Below, piece by piece: positions 33,132-42,536 of a DNA stretch of 49,898 nt; positions within the stretch are counted from its first letter, which is position 1; each line of letters begins with the position of its first letter. A program made the translations under genes and the position numbers. The stretch spans positions 1 through 49,898 of the forward strand of contig JAEEYP010000100.1 in the NCBI GenBank assembly GCA_016288155.1, written 5' to 3'. Source of the stretch: Clostridiales bacterium. Lineage in GTDB: Bacteria; Bacillota; Clostridia; Oscillospirales; CAG-272. The notes beneath the pieces were generated by a model, which saw only the letters and a list, made by a program, of their open reading frames with translations, ran no database searches and was not told where the DNA came from.

Positions 33132-36092
33132 ATGAAGGGAAGAACAGCGCTTTTTGCGGCGGCGCTCTGCCTGGCGCTGCTTTTGGCGGCGTGCGGCGCG
33201 GGAGACGGCGGGGATCCGACGACCGTTTCCGGGAGCGCGGATGAGACGGAGGCGTTCCCCGCGTATACGGGCGAGACGGACGCCGTCTTTGCCGCGGAGC
33301 TCGCCGGATACGTCGTCGTCCGTCCCGAGACGGCGGGCGACGACGAGGTGCGCGCCGGCATCGAGATCCGGGACGGCCTGAAGCCGATCGCTTCTCTCAC
33401 ACTGACCACCGACTGGGTGAAACGGGGCGAGGAGGTACCCGTCGGCACGAAGGAGATCCTCGTCGGGAACACGAACCGCCCGGAGAGCGTCCGCCTGTAC
33501 GAAACGCTCCGCATGGGGGATTTTGCCGTCGGACGGGAAGGGGACCGCATCGTGATCGTCGGCGGCAGCGAGGCATCCACGCGGACGGCGGTCGCGTTCT
33601 TTCTGCGGAATTTCACGGACGCGGAGAACGGGCGGCTCCTCCTTCCGCGGGACACCTACGTATACGCGACGGCGTACGCCGTCGATTCTTTCCTGCTCAA
33701 CGGCGTGCCCGTATCGGAGTATACCGTTTGCAGCAAGTATATGAGCGACCGCTTTGCGGATACGCTGGCGGCGGAGCTGGCGGACGCGCTGACGGAGGCG
33801 ACCGGCCGGGTCGTGACGTACAGCGAGTGGCCGAAGGGGGAGAAACGGATCGAGTTCGTCACGGACGCGGCGGCGGGGGACGATGCCGTCGTCGAGACCG
33901 ACGGGGAACGCATCTGCGTCCGCGCGGCGGATGCCTCCGGCCTGACGTACGCGTACGCCTTTTTCCGGACGGAGGTTTTGGGCATGGACGGCCTGACGGG
34001 CACGGGGAACACGCTGGACGTCCGGATCACGGAGCCGCTGCGCTGTGATCTGCGCGCCGTCGCGGCGCGGGAACCGCGGCAGCTGTTCGTTTCGCCCGAC
34101 GGCTCCGACGAAGGCGACGGCAGCGCCGCGCGGCCGTACCGGACGATCGAAACGGCGCTGGCGCGTCTGCAGAAGGACAGAAAGCTCTGCCCGGACGAGA
34201 TCGTCCTGGCGGACGGCGATTATTATCTGACCGACCAGATCCGCATCGACGCGGCGGCGGGGAGCCATCTGACCATCCGCGCACAGAACCCCGGCAGGGT
34301 CCGGCTGATCGGCGGGATATCCGTCGATATGGCGCAGTGCCTGCCCGTGACCGATCCCGCGATCCTTGAGCGCGTGATCGACAAAAACGCCGCGGGGAAA
34401 CTGATGATGCTCGACGTGAGCGGACTCGGCATCGAGCTCTCCGGGATGCGCGACGCGGATCAGACGGCGTTCTACGTCGGCGAACAGGCGCTGACGCCCG
34501 CCCGCTGGCCGAACAGCGGATACCTGCGCTGCGGCTCCGTTTTGTCGCCGAAGACCTCCGATCCGGACAAATACACGCGCTTCATCTCCTCGGACGCGTC
34601 GGACCGCGCGCGTCTCTGGAGCGAGGAAGGGAGGAAGGATCTGTACGTCCTCTCCTATCTGTACGCCGTGTGGCGCAGCGACGTGCTGAAGGTCACGGAT
34701 ATCGACGTGCAGTCGCGCACCGTGACCGTCGACACGACGGACGCCGCCCATGAGGGATTCCGGTTTTTCTTCTTCAATATCCTCGAAGAGCTCGACGCGC
34801 CGGGCGAGTGCTGGGTAGACCGGGAAAAGGAGATCCTGTACTTCTATCCCCCGAAGGGCGGCTCCGACGATATCTTCATCGCCACTCTGGCGAAGAGCAT
34901 GATCCTGGTCGACGGCTGCGCCGATCTCACGCTGAAGGGGCTCTCCTTCCGGTACACGAGATGCTGCGCAGTCGAGGCGAAGGATGCGGACGGTCTCACG
35001 ATCGCGGACTGCACCGTCCTCCACACCTCCGAGTACGGTCTGCGCCTGAACGGAGAGCGGATCACGGTGGACGGCTGCGAGATCGCAGACACCGCGAGCG
35101 GCGGGATCGTGATCTCCGGCGGCGACCGGACCGCGCTCCGCAGCGGGGAAAGCGAGATTTGTAACTGCGTGATCCACGATATCAACCGTTCGCTCATCAC
35201 CTACCGCCCGGGCGTGTACGCGGCGAGCGTGGGGCTCGTGATACGGAACAACGAGTTCTGCGGTTCGGTCCACGAGATGATCGCTGTGAGCACGAACAAC
35301 GTCCTGATCACGCATAACGAATTCCACGACTGCGTCACCGAAAGCGCGGACATGGGCGTCATATACTTCGGACGGGATCCGTCGCTCATGGGCACCGAGA
35401 TCTGCTATAACTACTTCCATGACAACGGCAACGACTACGGCACCTCGGACCTGGGGCAGTGGTGCATCTACGTCGACGACGGGAACGCGGGCGCGCATAT
35501 CCATCACAATCTCTTCTACAAGCCCTCGGATTACTCCGCCGTTCGTTTCCACGCCGCGCAGTTCTCCCTTGTGGAATACAATATTTTCGCCGAAACGACC
35601 GACGGCGTGCACAACCAGCAGTGGTCGGGGAACAGCCCGTACGAGTGGCTCGAGTATATCTACGACCTCGTCCCGACGCGGCGGAATGAGATCCAGCCGC
35701 GGATCAAGGCGTCCGGCATGGAGAGCGAGCGGTGGCGGACGTACTACGAGGGCACCATCTGGGAGCCGCTTTTCGAACTCATCAATCCGGACGTGCGGCA
35801 GAAGATCACCCAGCTGTACGAGAGCGGCACGAAGGCGCAGCGGGCGGAGTATATGAGTTCGCTGTACGCGCTCGCGGGCAACGTCGTGGCGGACAACGTC
35901 TATGTCGATCTCACGAGGGGACTCGTCGTGAGGGATACGCTGGAGCAAGAAAACAACGTACGGCTCGAGAAGGCAGATTTCGTCGCCTACGGCACGGACT
36001 TCGCTCTGACGGAGGCGGCGCTGGCGAAGGTGCGGGAGGTCATCCCGGCGTTCGAGGATTTCCCCATGGCGGACGTCGGACCGCAGGGGTAA
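33132..36092 (+). CDS. right-handed beta-helix lipoprotein, likely polysaccharide-degrading
   Basis: Exported lipoprotein of 986 residues, lipobox LAAC at Cys21. Residues 40-310 form an N-terminal region with alternating alpha/beta character (EILVGNTNRPES, TRTAVAFFLRNF) as in the N-terminal domains of some family-20-like hydrolases. From about 315 the pattern LFVSPDGSDEGDGSAARPY begins a parallel beta-helix, with an inserted beta domain (PARWPNSGYL, WVDREKEILYFYPP) and then repeated short turns (LTLKGLSFRYT, ITVDGCEIADTASGGIVISGG, LVIRNNEF, VLITHNEFHDC). This arrangement is seen in GH120/GH141-type enzymes and pectate lyases. Surface location suggests cleavage of polymer at the cell. Substrate not determinable. 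Confidence 0.75.
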   Translation: MKGRTALFAAALCLALLLAACGAGDGGDPTTVSGSADETEAFPAYTGETDAVFAAELAGYVVVRPETAGDDEVRAGIEIRDGLKPIASLTLTTDWVKRGEEVPVGTKEILVGNTNRPESVRLYETLRMGDFAVGREGDRIVIVGGSEASTRTAVAFFLRNFTDAENGRLLLPRDTYVYATAYAVDSFLLNGVPVSEYTVCSKYMSDRFADTLAAELADALTEATGRVVTYSEWPKGEKRIEFVTDAAAGDDAVVETDGERICVRAADASGLTYAYAFFRTEVLGMDGLTGTGNTLDVRITEPLRCDLRAVAAREPRQLFVSPDGSDEGDGSAARPYRTIETALARLQKDRKLCPDEIVLADGDYYLTDQIRIDAAAGSHLTIRAQNPGRVRLIGGISVDMAQCLPVTDPAILERVIDKNAAGKLMMLDVSGLGIELSGMRDADQTAFYVGEQALTPARWPNSGYLRCGSVLSPKTSDPDKYTRFISSDASDRARLWSEEGRKDLYVLSYLYAVWRSDVLKVTDIDVQSRTVTVDTTDAAHEGFRFFFFNILEELDAPGECWVDREKEILYFYPPKGGSDDIFIATLAKSMILVDGCADLTLKGLSFRYTRCCAVEAKDADGLTIADCTVLHTSEYGLRLNGERITVDGCEIADTASGGIVISGGDRTALRSGESEICNCVIHDINRSLITYRPGVYAASVGLVIRNNEFCGSVHEMIAVSTNNVLITHNEFHDCVTESADMGVIYFGRDPSLMGTEICYNYFHDNGNDYGTSDLGQWCIYVDDGNAGAHIHHNLFYKPSDYSAVRFHAAQFSLVEYNIFAETTDGVHNQQWSGNSPYEWLEYIYDLVPTRRNEIQPRIKASGMESERWRTYYEGTIWEPLFELINPDVRQKITQLYESGTKAQRAEYMSSLYALAGNVVADNVYVDLTRGLVVRDTLEQENNVRLEKADFVAYGTDFALTEAALAKVREVIPAFEDFPMADVGPQG

Positions 36093-36120
36093 GAGACGGC
36101 GGCCGCATCGGACATGCGGG

Positions 36121-36147
36121 GCGGGGCGGTTTTCCGCCCCGCTCTTT
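36121..36147 (+). terminator. terminator of the beta-helix gene
   Basis: Stem GCGGGGCGG / CCGCCCCGC with a TTTT loop, then TCTTT. Confidence 0.82.
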
Positions 36148-36184
36148 CGTCGTACCGTTGAAAACGGAGCGGCGTTCTCCCGAT

Positions 36185-36222
36185 CCGACAATTTTTCTCT
36201 TATTCGTAGAGCGGATTGTCGG
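36185..36222. promoter_or_regulatory. inverted repeat upstream of the XRE regulator
   Basis: CCGACAAT (36185-36192) and ATTGTCGG (36215-36222), 22 bases apart, ending ten bases before the -35. A possible self-regulatory site. Confidence 0.4.
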
Positions 36223-36231
36223 CTGCGGTCA

Positions 36232-36260
36232 TTGACGACGGCGGCGATATACGGTAGAAT
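36232..36260 (+). promoter_or_regulatory. promoter of the XRE regulator gene
   Basis: TTGACG (36232-36237), 17 bp, TAGAAT (36255-36260). Confidence 0.78.
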
Positions 36261-36306
36261 AGGAAACGGACAGAGGCGCCCTGTACTATTATTACGGAGA
36301 GATATC

Positions 36307-37470
36307 ATGGAACTTTTATTTGCAAAACGGCTGAAGGAAAACCGTCTGAAGCAGGGACTGACACAGGAGCAGTTGGCGGACAGGATCGGCATTTCGTATC
36401 AGTCCGTCAGCAAATGGGAGCGCAGCGGCGGGTTGCCCGACATCACGATCCTGCCGCGCCTCGCGGCCTGCTTCGGGATCACGGTGGACGAGCTGATCGG
36501 CTGCGACGAGCAGACACGCGAGGAGGATGTTCGCTCCTTTTTCAAGCGTTACCGGGCGATCCCCTCTCCTGAGGGAGACGGACAGCGGCTCGCGCTGGCG
36601 AAGGAATACTATCGGAAATATCCGCGGAATTACTCTGTCATGTGGATATTGGAGGACGCGATCCTGCAATGTCCCGAGGACTATGAGAAGAACGAGGACC
36701 TGATGCTCGAACTGCACGAAAAGATCATGTCCGGCTGTACGGAGGAAGACTACCGCCGCGATTCTCTGCGGCGGGTGTGTATGATCGCCGGCGACGCGGC
36801 GCTCGAAGAACGGATCGCCAAAAGCGGGGTGAGGTGGGAGAATGCGCTCGAAATCGGAGAACTGCGGGAGGAGCGTTTTCTGACGCAGCGCCGCTGGGAC
36901 GAATACCGCGGCGAGCGCGACGCGACAGACCTTCTTGCCTTCATGCACTATATCGGGCGTAATGGATATGATTATTATTCTGCCGAAAACGGGTATCCGT
37001 TCGGCGAGCCCGCGCGTACCGCGGCGTGGGAAATACACGTCATGCGATTACTTGCCGCTTTTGATCCCTCGGGCATCGTTCCGGACGGATGGAGCGGATG
37101 GTATGCTCAATCGGCGATAAAAGCTTCCGGCGCGCTGACGGCGTCCGGTAAAACCGATGAAGGATTCGCTCTGCTTGAGGAGGCGTTGGATTTATGTGAA
37201 CGCTGGATCTCCTTTCCGGACGGCGCGCTTCTGCCGCTCGGATGTGCCGAAGCCTTCGGCGGGGCGACCGTCACGAAGATGGACGAAAAGAAAATGGTCC
37301 ACATCTGTTTCCCGGACGGACGCAGGGTGTGGTCACCGTATCTGTGGCTTTTTTGGATGAGCAAAAAGGAGCCGTATCATCAGCTGACCCATTGGTGCTG
37401 GTTCGACGGCGTCAGGGACGACGCGCGGTATGTAAAAGTGTTGAAGAAAGCAAAGCGCATGGCGGAATGA
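36307..37470 (+). CDS. XRE-family transcriptional regulator with large C-terminal domain
   Basis: DNA-binding protein of 387 residues. Residues 5-60 are a typical Cro/CI helix-turn-helix: RLKENRLKQGLTQEQLADRI, then SYQSVSKWERSGGLPD and ITVDELIG. The remaining 320 residues are mostly helical with many Trp and Tyr, a layout seen in clostridial regulators whose C-terminal domain may sense a ligand or bind partners. The ATG at 36307 follows GGAG; the open frame upstream starts inside the promoter. The region ends with KKAKRMAE. The next gene has its own promoter, so co-transcription is not needed. Targets unknown. Confidence 0.85.
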   Translation: MELLFAKRLKENRLKQGLTQEQLADRIGISYQSVSKWERSGGLPDITILPRLAACFGITVDELIGCDEQTREEDVRSFFKRYRAIPSPEGDGQRLALAKEYYRKYPRNYSVMWILEDAILQCPEDYEKNEDLMLELHEKIMSGCTEEDYRRDSLRRVCMIAGDAALEERIAKSGVRWENALEIGELREERFLTQRRWDEYRGERDATDLLAFMHYIGRNGYDYYSAENGYPFGEPARTAAWEIHVMRLLAAFDPSGIVPDGWSGWYAQSAIKASGALTASGKTDEGFALLEEALDLCERWISFPDGALLPLGCAEAFGGATVTKMDEKKMVHICFPDGRRVWSPYLWLFWMSKKEPYHQLTHWCWFDGVRDDARYVKVLKKAKRMAE

Positions 37471-37541
37471 GCGAAAGCGCCCGAAGCCGATCATCGGATG
37501 AAGGCGTGCGGCTCCGATTTGTGCACGGATCCGCTTTTCCG

Positions 37542-37571
37542 TTGACTTCTTCGGCGGATCTATGGTATAAT
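37542..37571 (+). promoter_or_regulatory. promoter of the GH106-like gene
   Basis: TTGACT (37542-37547), 18 bp, TATAAT (37566-37571) with extended TGG. Arms GATCCGC (37528-37534) and GCGGATC (37554-37560) flank the -35 and could be an operator. The leader from there to the ATG is about 100 bases; I see no clear structure in it. Confidence 0.82.
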
Positions 37572-37675
37572 GTATGGGCATAGAGAAAGCATGGATCGTA
37601 CGTCGGTCGGCTCGCAGCCGGGCTGCCTTCCGGATCGCACTTTTGTCTGACATCCGCCGAAAGGGGTTACCAGTG

Positions 37676-40039
37676 ATGGAATTTCCGAAGACTTCCTATT
37701 CCTACGGCGCGCACGGCGGGATCGGCGCGCTCGCCTCGCCGCCCGTCGAGTTCTGGCCCACCTATTCCTGGTGCTGGAACGATACCGTCACCCGCGAGGG
37801 GATCGTCGAACAGCTCGACTCGATGACGGAACGCGGCATCCGCGCGACCTACGTCATCCCGATGCCGAAGAATTTCCGCCCGCACACGATGCCGACGAAG
37901 CTGGAGCCGGACTATCCCACGCCCGAATTTTTCGCGCTCATGCGCTTCACCGCCGACGAGGCGGCAAAGCGCGGGATCCGGATCTGGCTGTACGACGAGG
38001 GCGGGTGGCCCTCCGGTTCCGCGAACGGCCGCGTCGCCGCATCCGATCCGTCCTTCGCCTGCTCGGCGCTGAAGCCGGACGGATCCGTCGCGGTCGAACC
38101 GCCCGCCCCGCGGGCGTATCCCGATCTGCTCAATCCCGCCGTGACCGCCCGCTTTCTGGAGCTGACCCACGAGGGGTACGCCGCCGCCTTCGACGGCGAT
38201 ATCGGGGAACACATGCCCGTCGCGTTCACCGACGAGCCGCACGTCCGCTCCGGGGCCGGAACCGTCCCGTGGACGGCGGGGCTCGGCGAGCGCTTTAGGG
38301 AGAAGTGGGGGTACGATCTGAAGGATCACCTGCCCGCGCTGTTCGCCGAGGGGGAGGCCGGCGAGGAGACGCGGCGGGTCCGCGCCGACTATCACGATCT
38401 GATCGGCGAGATGTTCGCCGAGAACTATTTCCTCCCGATCCGGGAATGGTGCCACCGGCACGGGATGCTCTCTTCCGGGCACGTGAACGGCGACAACGAC
38501 GCGTTCGGCAGCGCCGGAAAGGGGCACCACCACATCCTGCGCTGCCTGCGCGCGATGGATATCCCCGGCGTGGACGTGATCTGGCGGCAGGCGTTCTGTG
38601 ACGAGCCGTCGCCGGGGCCGGAGAAGAGCGAGGAGCGCTGCGCGAACATGTTCTTCCCGCGCTTTGCCTCCTCCGCCGCCCATCAGATCGGCGCGCGTCT
38701 CGCGCTGACGGAATCATACGCGATCTACGGCGCCGGGATCACCTACGATCAGATGCGCTGGCTTTGGTGCTATCAGGCGGTGCGCGGGCTGAATCTCCTC
38801 AACCCGATGAGCATGAGCTACAGCTACGACGGACCGCTGCTCGCTTCCACCGGGCGCCCGACCTTCTCTCCGCTCCTTCCGGGGGCAAAGGATCTCGCCG
38901 TCTTCAATCTCTGGGCGGCGCGGCTGTCGTACCTGATGTCCGCCGGAAAGCCCGTGGCCGATGCGGCGCTGTATCTGCCGCTGCGCGACATATGGGCGGG
39001 CGACGACGCCGCGCGGGCGGCGTCGGAGCGCTTTCAGGAGACGGGCAAGGAACTGGAGCGGCGCGGCTGCGACTTCGACGTCATCGACGACGACGCGATC
39101 CTTGCCGCGGCGCTTTGCGGCGGCGCGCTCCGCATCGGCGACGCGGCGTATCAGACGATCTATCTGCCGGACGGCGCGCGCCTGCCGGAGAACGTGCGTG
39201 AGAAGCTCGCCGCGCTGTGCGCCGGCGGCGGCACGGTGACCGTCTGCGCGGGCGATTTCCCGGTCCGTCCGGTCATCCTCTCCGGATGCGCCGATCTGCG
39301 CGCCGCGCGGCGCGAGACCGACGACGGTCGGGTCTATCTGATCACGAACGAAGCCCGCGCGGCGCGCGGCGTCTCCGTTCTCTTCCCGGAGGAGGACGCC
39401 GCGTCCGCCTGGGAGATCGATCTTGTGACCGGGGAGCGGCGCGCCGTCTCCGTGCGGCCGTATGCGGCATCTCTCCCCTTCGGCGGCTGTGCCGCGCTGC
39501 TGTTCCCGAAAGAAGCGCCCGCCGTCCCGGAGAAGGACGCGGCGCCGTCCCGTGAGGCGGCGCTGACCGGCTTCACTCTGCGCCGGACGCGCCGCGTCAC
39601 GCTCAGCCCGCACGGCTTCGTGTCCGAGGCGGTCGAGGAGGCGCCGCGGCCCGCGGAGCCGGGCGACTGGCGCGGTCTGCTTGGCGAGGATTTCTCCGGC
39701 GACGCGGAATACGTCGTCCGTTTCCGCGCTCCGGCGGACTGCGGGGAGGAGTACACGCTCGATCTCGGTACCGTGTACAACTCCTGCGAGGTGTCCCTGA
39801 ACGGGAGATCGCTCGGCACGTTCGTTTTCTCGCCGTTCCGTGTGAAGCTGGGACGGCTGGAGCCGGAGAACATTCTGACCGTGCGCGTCTCCAACACCGC
39901 CGCCAACGTCTTCGCCGCCGCGGATTTCACGAAGTGGTTCGCGCCGGAGACGATCGGTCCCTACGACGCCGTCGAGCGCGGATTCGAGGCGGGAAGCCTC
40001 GCCTCCGGGCTCGTCGGTCCGGTCAGGCTCCTCTGGTAA
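37676..40039 (+). CDS. GH106-like glycoside hydrolase (alpha-L-rhamnosidase type)
   Basis: Protein of 787 residues. The N-terminal block FWPTYSWCWNDTVTREGIVEQLDSM, followed by GIRATYVIP and IWLYDEGGWPSG, matches the TIM-barrel start of GH106 and related enzymes. AFTDEPHVRSG and a second acidic cluster near HVNGDND fit the active site. The C-terminal 110 residues are a galactose-binding-like beta-sandwich (YTLDLGTVYNSCEVSLNGRSLG). No signal peptide. The ATG at 37676 follows AAAGGGG; the open frame begins at the transcription start and is not used. It is shorter than the 900-1,100 residues usual in the family. Confidence 0.78.
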   Translation: MEFPKTSYSYGAHGGIGALASPPVEFWPTYSWCWNDTVTREGIVEQLDSMTERGIRATYVIPMPKNFRPHTMPTKLEPDYPTPEFFALMRFTADEAAKRGIRIWLYDEGGWPSGSANGRVAASDPSFACSALKPDGSVAVEPPAPRAYPDLLNPAVTARFLELTHEGYAAAFDGDIGEHMPVAFTDEPHVRSGAGTVPWTAGLGERFREKWGYDLKDHLPALFAEGEAGEETRRVRADYHDLIGEMFAENYFLPIREWCHRHGMLSSGHVNGDNDAFGSAGKGHHHILRCLRAMDIPGVDVIWRQAFCDEPSPGPEKSEERCANMFFPRFASSAAHQIGARLALTESYAIYGAGITYDQMRWLWCYQAVRGLNLLNPMSMSYSYDGPLLASTGRPTFSPLLPGAKDLAVFNLWAARLSYLMSAGKPVADAALYLPLRDIWAGDDAARAASERFQETGKELERRGCDFDVIDDDAILAAALCGGALRIGDAAYQTIYLPDGARLPENVREKLAALCAGGGTVTVCAGDFPVRPVILSGCADLRAARRETDDGRVYLITNEARAARGVSVLFPEEDAASAWEIDLVTGERRAVSVRPYAASLPFGGCAALLFPKEAPAVPEKDAAPSREAALTGFTLRRTRRVTLSPHGFVSEAVEEAPRPAEPGDWRGLLGEDFSGDAEYVVRFRAPADCGEEYTLDLGTVYNSCEVSLNGRSLGTFVFSPFRVKLGRLEPENILTVRVSNTAANVFAAADFTKWFAPETIGPYDAVERGFEAGSLASGLVGPVRLLW

Positions 40040-40069
40040 GAAAAAAGGAACGGAAAACGGGCAAAAAGG

Positions 40070-40117
40070 ATACTCCCCCCGAAAGCGTCCGGCTTTCGAA
40101 GGGAGTATTGTTTTTTT
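40070..40117. terminator. bidirectional terminator between convergent units
   Basis: Arms ATACTCCC / GGGAGTAT with an inner CGAAAG / CTTTCG. Seven or more T follow on the plus strand and TTTTT on the minus strand. Confidence 0.85.
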
Positions 40118-40125
40118 GCGCGCCG

Positions 40126-40240
40126 TCAGGCGACGTCCGTCAGCTTCAGGTTTTTAACCTTGCGCAGCGCGATCGCGTTGACGATCGCGGCGAACAGCAG
40201 CGTGATCGCCGCTCCGAGAAGGAGCGCGGGCACGTACACG
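40126..40240 (-). pseudogene. 3' remnant of an FtsX-type ABC permease gene
   Basis: Read on the minus strand, the frame ending at TGA (40128-40126) gives VYVPALLLGAAITLLFAAI, then VNAIALRKVKNLKLTDVA. A hydrophobic helix followed by RK-x-K-x-L-x-x-x-D is the usual C-terminus of FtsX/MacB-like permeases. Only about 37 residues are left. At about 40240 it joins out of frame to the GAF gene remnant. Confidence 0.65.
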
Positions 40241-40523
40241 CCGCGTCCTCCACGATCACGGACCGTCCGGTCTTCGTGACGATCCCCTCGATGCCGAGCC
40301 CGTTCTCCACCGTGATGCCCGAAACGTCCGCCGGACCCATGTGGAACAGCGGGCTGAGCCGGTCCGTCTTCGCGTCGAGGAGCCAGATCGCCCCCGCCTC
40401 GCTGTTCAGCGTTTCCACGATGATCTCAAGGCTTCCCGCCAGGGCGTCCTCGAGATTGTCCACCTCAAGCAGCTGCTCCATGATCCGCCACGTAGCCCGT
40501 GTAAAGCGTTATTCTTCCGCCAT
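40240..40523 (-). pseudogene. 5' remnant of a GAF-domain gene with an early stop codon
   Basis: A start at ATG 40523 (GAGAGG ahead of it) reads M-A-E-E, then a TAA, and continues in the same frame as RFTRATWRIMEQLLEVDNL and a GAF sensor domain (IVETLNSEAGAIWLLDAKTD, ENGLGIEGIVTKTGRSVIVEDA). The TAA could be a C-to-T change in a CAA (Gln) codon, since the frame stays coding on both sides. After VEDAA the sense ends at about 40240, where another gene begins. So there is one nonsense codon and one truncation. A shorter product from the ATG at 40481 is open but would end in nonsense. Confidence 0.7.
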
Positions 40524-40577
40524 ATCCGTTTTTCCTCTCTCCGCTTCGGTTCGTGTATTGTTTCCCTTATCCGTGTC

Positions 40578-42257
40578 TCAGTACAGGCGGTCGATCTTCT
40601 CGCCGTACTCCCGCCACGCCTCGGCGAGCGCCGCCAGCTCTTCCTTCTTGAACGCGAAACCGTTCGGAAGAGGCGAGATGCAGTAGAGATCCGGGATGCC
40701 GACGGCGGGCTGATCGAGCAGCCAGCGCATCGTGTCGCGGCTCGTGTTGAAGCCGGCGTTGTCCGTGTCGAGCAGCACGCCCGGCATGGCGATCGAGAAG
40801 AGCTTCGCCCGCATGGCGAGATCCTCGCGGCAGCAGCGGTTGTCCTGGCTGTAGTCGTGCAGGCGCGCCTGATCGCAGACGGAGGCGAAATACGGATGGC
40901 AGGGCGAGCAGTTGATGATCGCCTCCGGCTTGATCGACTTCGCCTTGTCGTAGATGTGCTTCATGAACTCAAAGAGCAGCTCGGCGCCGTACTTCCCGGA
41001 ATACGTGCGGAACCTCCGACCGGTAGGCATCTGGAAAGCGTAGTCGATCTTGATGCCGTCGCAGTCGTAGCAGCCCTCGGCGGGGGAGAAGATCCGGGTG
41101 AGCGCCTCGTCGAGGACGGCGAGGAACGCCGGATGGGACACGTCGACGCGGCGCGCGCCGCTGTCCTCCGTCACGACCGCCTCTTCCGGGATCCCTTCCG
41201 GGTCGAAGGTCTTGAACCAGAGCATCGTGTGGATCCCCTCCGCGTGCCGCGCGTCGACGAAGCCGCGCAGATCCGGCCATCTGCCCGGATCGGCAACGTC
41301 CGTGCCGTACTCGGCCTGCCACTTGTCGTCGATGATGAGGCAGCGCGGGTACAACCCCGCCGCGTGCATCTGCTTCACATAGTCCTCGTACATATCCTGC
41401 CGCGCCGCGCCCTGCCCGAAGCCGTCGAAGCCGTGGGAGGCGAACTGCTGGATCCATCCGCAGGCGATCGGACCGTACCAGAAGCGCGGCGGCGTCGGTC
41501 TCTTCGGCGTCGGGATGCCGCCGTAGGCGTAATAATACTCGCTGTATTTGCGCATCGCGTCGAGCTCGTCCTCGGCGACGCCGCTCACGATATACGGCGC
41601 TTCCCACGCGCCGTCGACGGCGGTGTGCCCGGCGAGATCGACGGAGAAGCGGAAGCGGCTGCTCCAGCCTTCCATGTTCCGGCGATAGTCGAACGCGGTG
41701 AAGTTGTGTTCGCCGGGCTTCGCCGCGAGCCCGAAGAAGATCTGCCGCGTCAGCGCCTCCGGACGGAAGGAATAGCAGTACATCGGCGGCACCATGAGCA
41801 CCGGCGGGCGGTGGCAGGACGCGGATGCGCGGAAGGAGTATTCCTCCGTGTTGTTCCACGGCTTGCAGGGATTGAAGCCGTACTCGAATTCGTATTCACT
41901 GCCGCAGCAGCGATCCGCCGCGTTCCCGGAGAAGTATTCGACCGTATCGACGCGGCCGCGCCCGCGCACGGCGATCCGGTACGTGAAGCGGAGCGGGGAG
42001 GCTTCGACGGTGTAGGTCTTCTCTTCCCAGAGGGAGCTCTTCCCGCGCCAGACGAAGCGGCGGGACGCGCCGCAGACGGTATCGGAGACGAGCGCGGGGA
42101 CCTCGGGCTCCTCGTCGCGGACGACCTCGCAGGCGTCGCTTAGCTGATGCACGGCGCTCCGGACGTCGAGGCGGACGACCTCCGTGCCGTCGTAGCGGAC
42201 GCCGACGGCGCCGCCGTCGACCGCGAGGGAATAGGAGGGATATTCAACGGTAATCAT
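40578..42257 (-). CDS. TIM-barrel glycoside hydrolase of the alpha-galactosidase / GH31-GH36 superfamily
   Basis: Protein of 559 residues, cytosolic by lack of a signal peptide. An N-terminal beta-sandwich (1-250) leads to a TIM barrel: WYGPIACGWIQQF, RCLIIDDKWQAEYG, then CDGIKIDYAFQMP, where the Asp in K-I-D is the likely nucleophile, and later LLDTDNAGF, a candidate for the acid/base Asp. The ATG at 42257 has AAGGAG seven bases before it and lies downstream of the promoter; the frame upstream begins inside the -10. It is monocistronic or followed only by the GAF remnant. Target sugar probably an alpha-galactoside or alpha-glucoside. Confidence 0.78.
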   Translation of the reverse strand: MITVEYPSYSLAVDGGAVGVRYDGTEVVRLDVRSAVHQLSDACEVVRDEEPEVPALVSDTVCGASRRFVWRGKSSLWEEKTYTVEASPLRFTYRIAVRGRGRVDTVEYFSGNAADRCCGSEYEFEYGFNPCKPWNNTEEYSFRASASCHRPPVLMVPPMYCYSFRPEALTRQIFFGLAAKPGEHNFTAFDYRRNMEGWSSRFRFSVDLAGHTAVDGAWEAPYIVSGVAEDELDAMRKYSEYYYAYGGIPTPKRPTPPRFWYGPIACGWIQQFASHGFDGFGQGAARQDMYEDYVKQMHAAGLYPRCLIIDDKWQAEYGTDVADPGRWPDLRGFVDARHAEGIHTMLWFKTFDPEGIPEEAVVTEDSGARRVDVSHPAFLAVLDEALTRIFSPAEGCYDCDGIKIDYAFQMPTGRRFRTYSGKYGAELLFEFMKHIYDKAKSIKPEAIINCSPCHPYFASVCDQARLHDYSQDNRCCREDLAMRAKLFSIAMPGVLLDTDNAGFNTSRDTMRWLLDQPAVGIPDLYCISPLPNGFAFKKEELAALAEAWREYGEKIDRLY

Positions 42258-42294
42258 AAACTGCTCCTTATCGTGAAGTAGAGTACACACCATA

Positions 42295-42322
42295 ATTATA
42301 CCATGCTCCCGTTCCGTGTCAA
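42295..42322 (-). promoter_or_regulatory. promoter of the TIM-barrel hydrolase gene
   Basis: Minus strand TTGACA (42322-42317), 16 bp, TATAAT (42300-42295) with extended TGG. Confidence 0.85.
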
Positions 42323-42465
42323 GAGCGCGGAAGAAAAAATGCCCGCGCGCATCGGCGAAAAGACTGACCGGACGATTTCCGGGCGCTTTTTCACGGACCG
42401 ACGGGAGCCGCCCGTCAGACGACGCGTCTCCGCTTCAATCGGAAAGCGCTTTTTGAGTAAAAGCC

Positions 42466-42494
42466 TTGACAAAACGAACGGCAGGTGATACAAT
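42466..42494 (+). promoter_or_regulatory. promoter of the leader and ABC-class ATPase
   Basis: TTGACA (42466-42471), 17 bp, TACAAT (42489-42494) with extended TGA. A palindrome AAAGCGCTTT (42443-42452) lies 13 bases upstream. The stretch 42323-42442 otherwise shows only short GC-rich hairpins and no gene. Confidence 0.82.
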
Positions 42495-42536
42495 AAGATT
42501 GCTGTAAACAAAGTTTCCCACAGGGAGGTGATTGCC

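Noticed and set aside
37574..37675. Start of the GH106-like gene at 37574
   Set aside because: It lies three bases after the -10 hexamer and gives an Arg-rich tail unlike the family; the ATG at 37676 has a ribosome site.
40054..40067. 14-base match AAAACGGGCAAAAA to the solute-binding operon promoter (10983-10996)
   Set aside because: It is A-rich, lies at the end of a gene beside a terminator and has no promoter near it; chance is the simplest reading.
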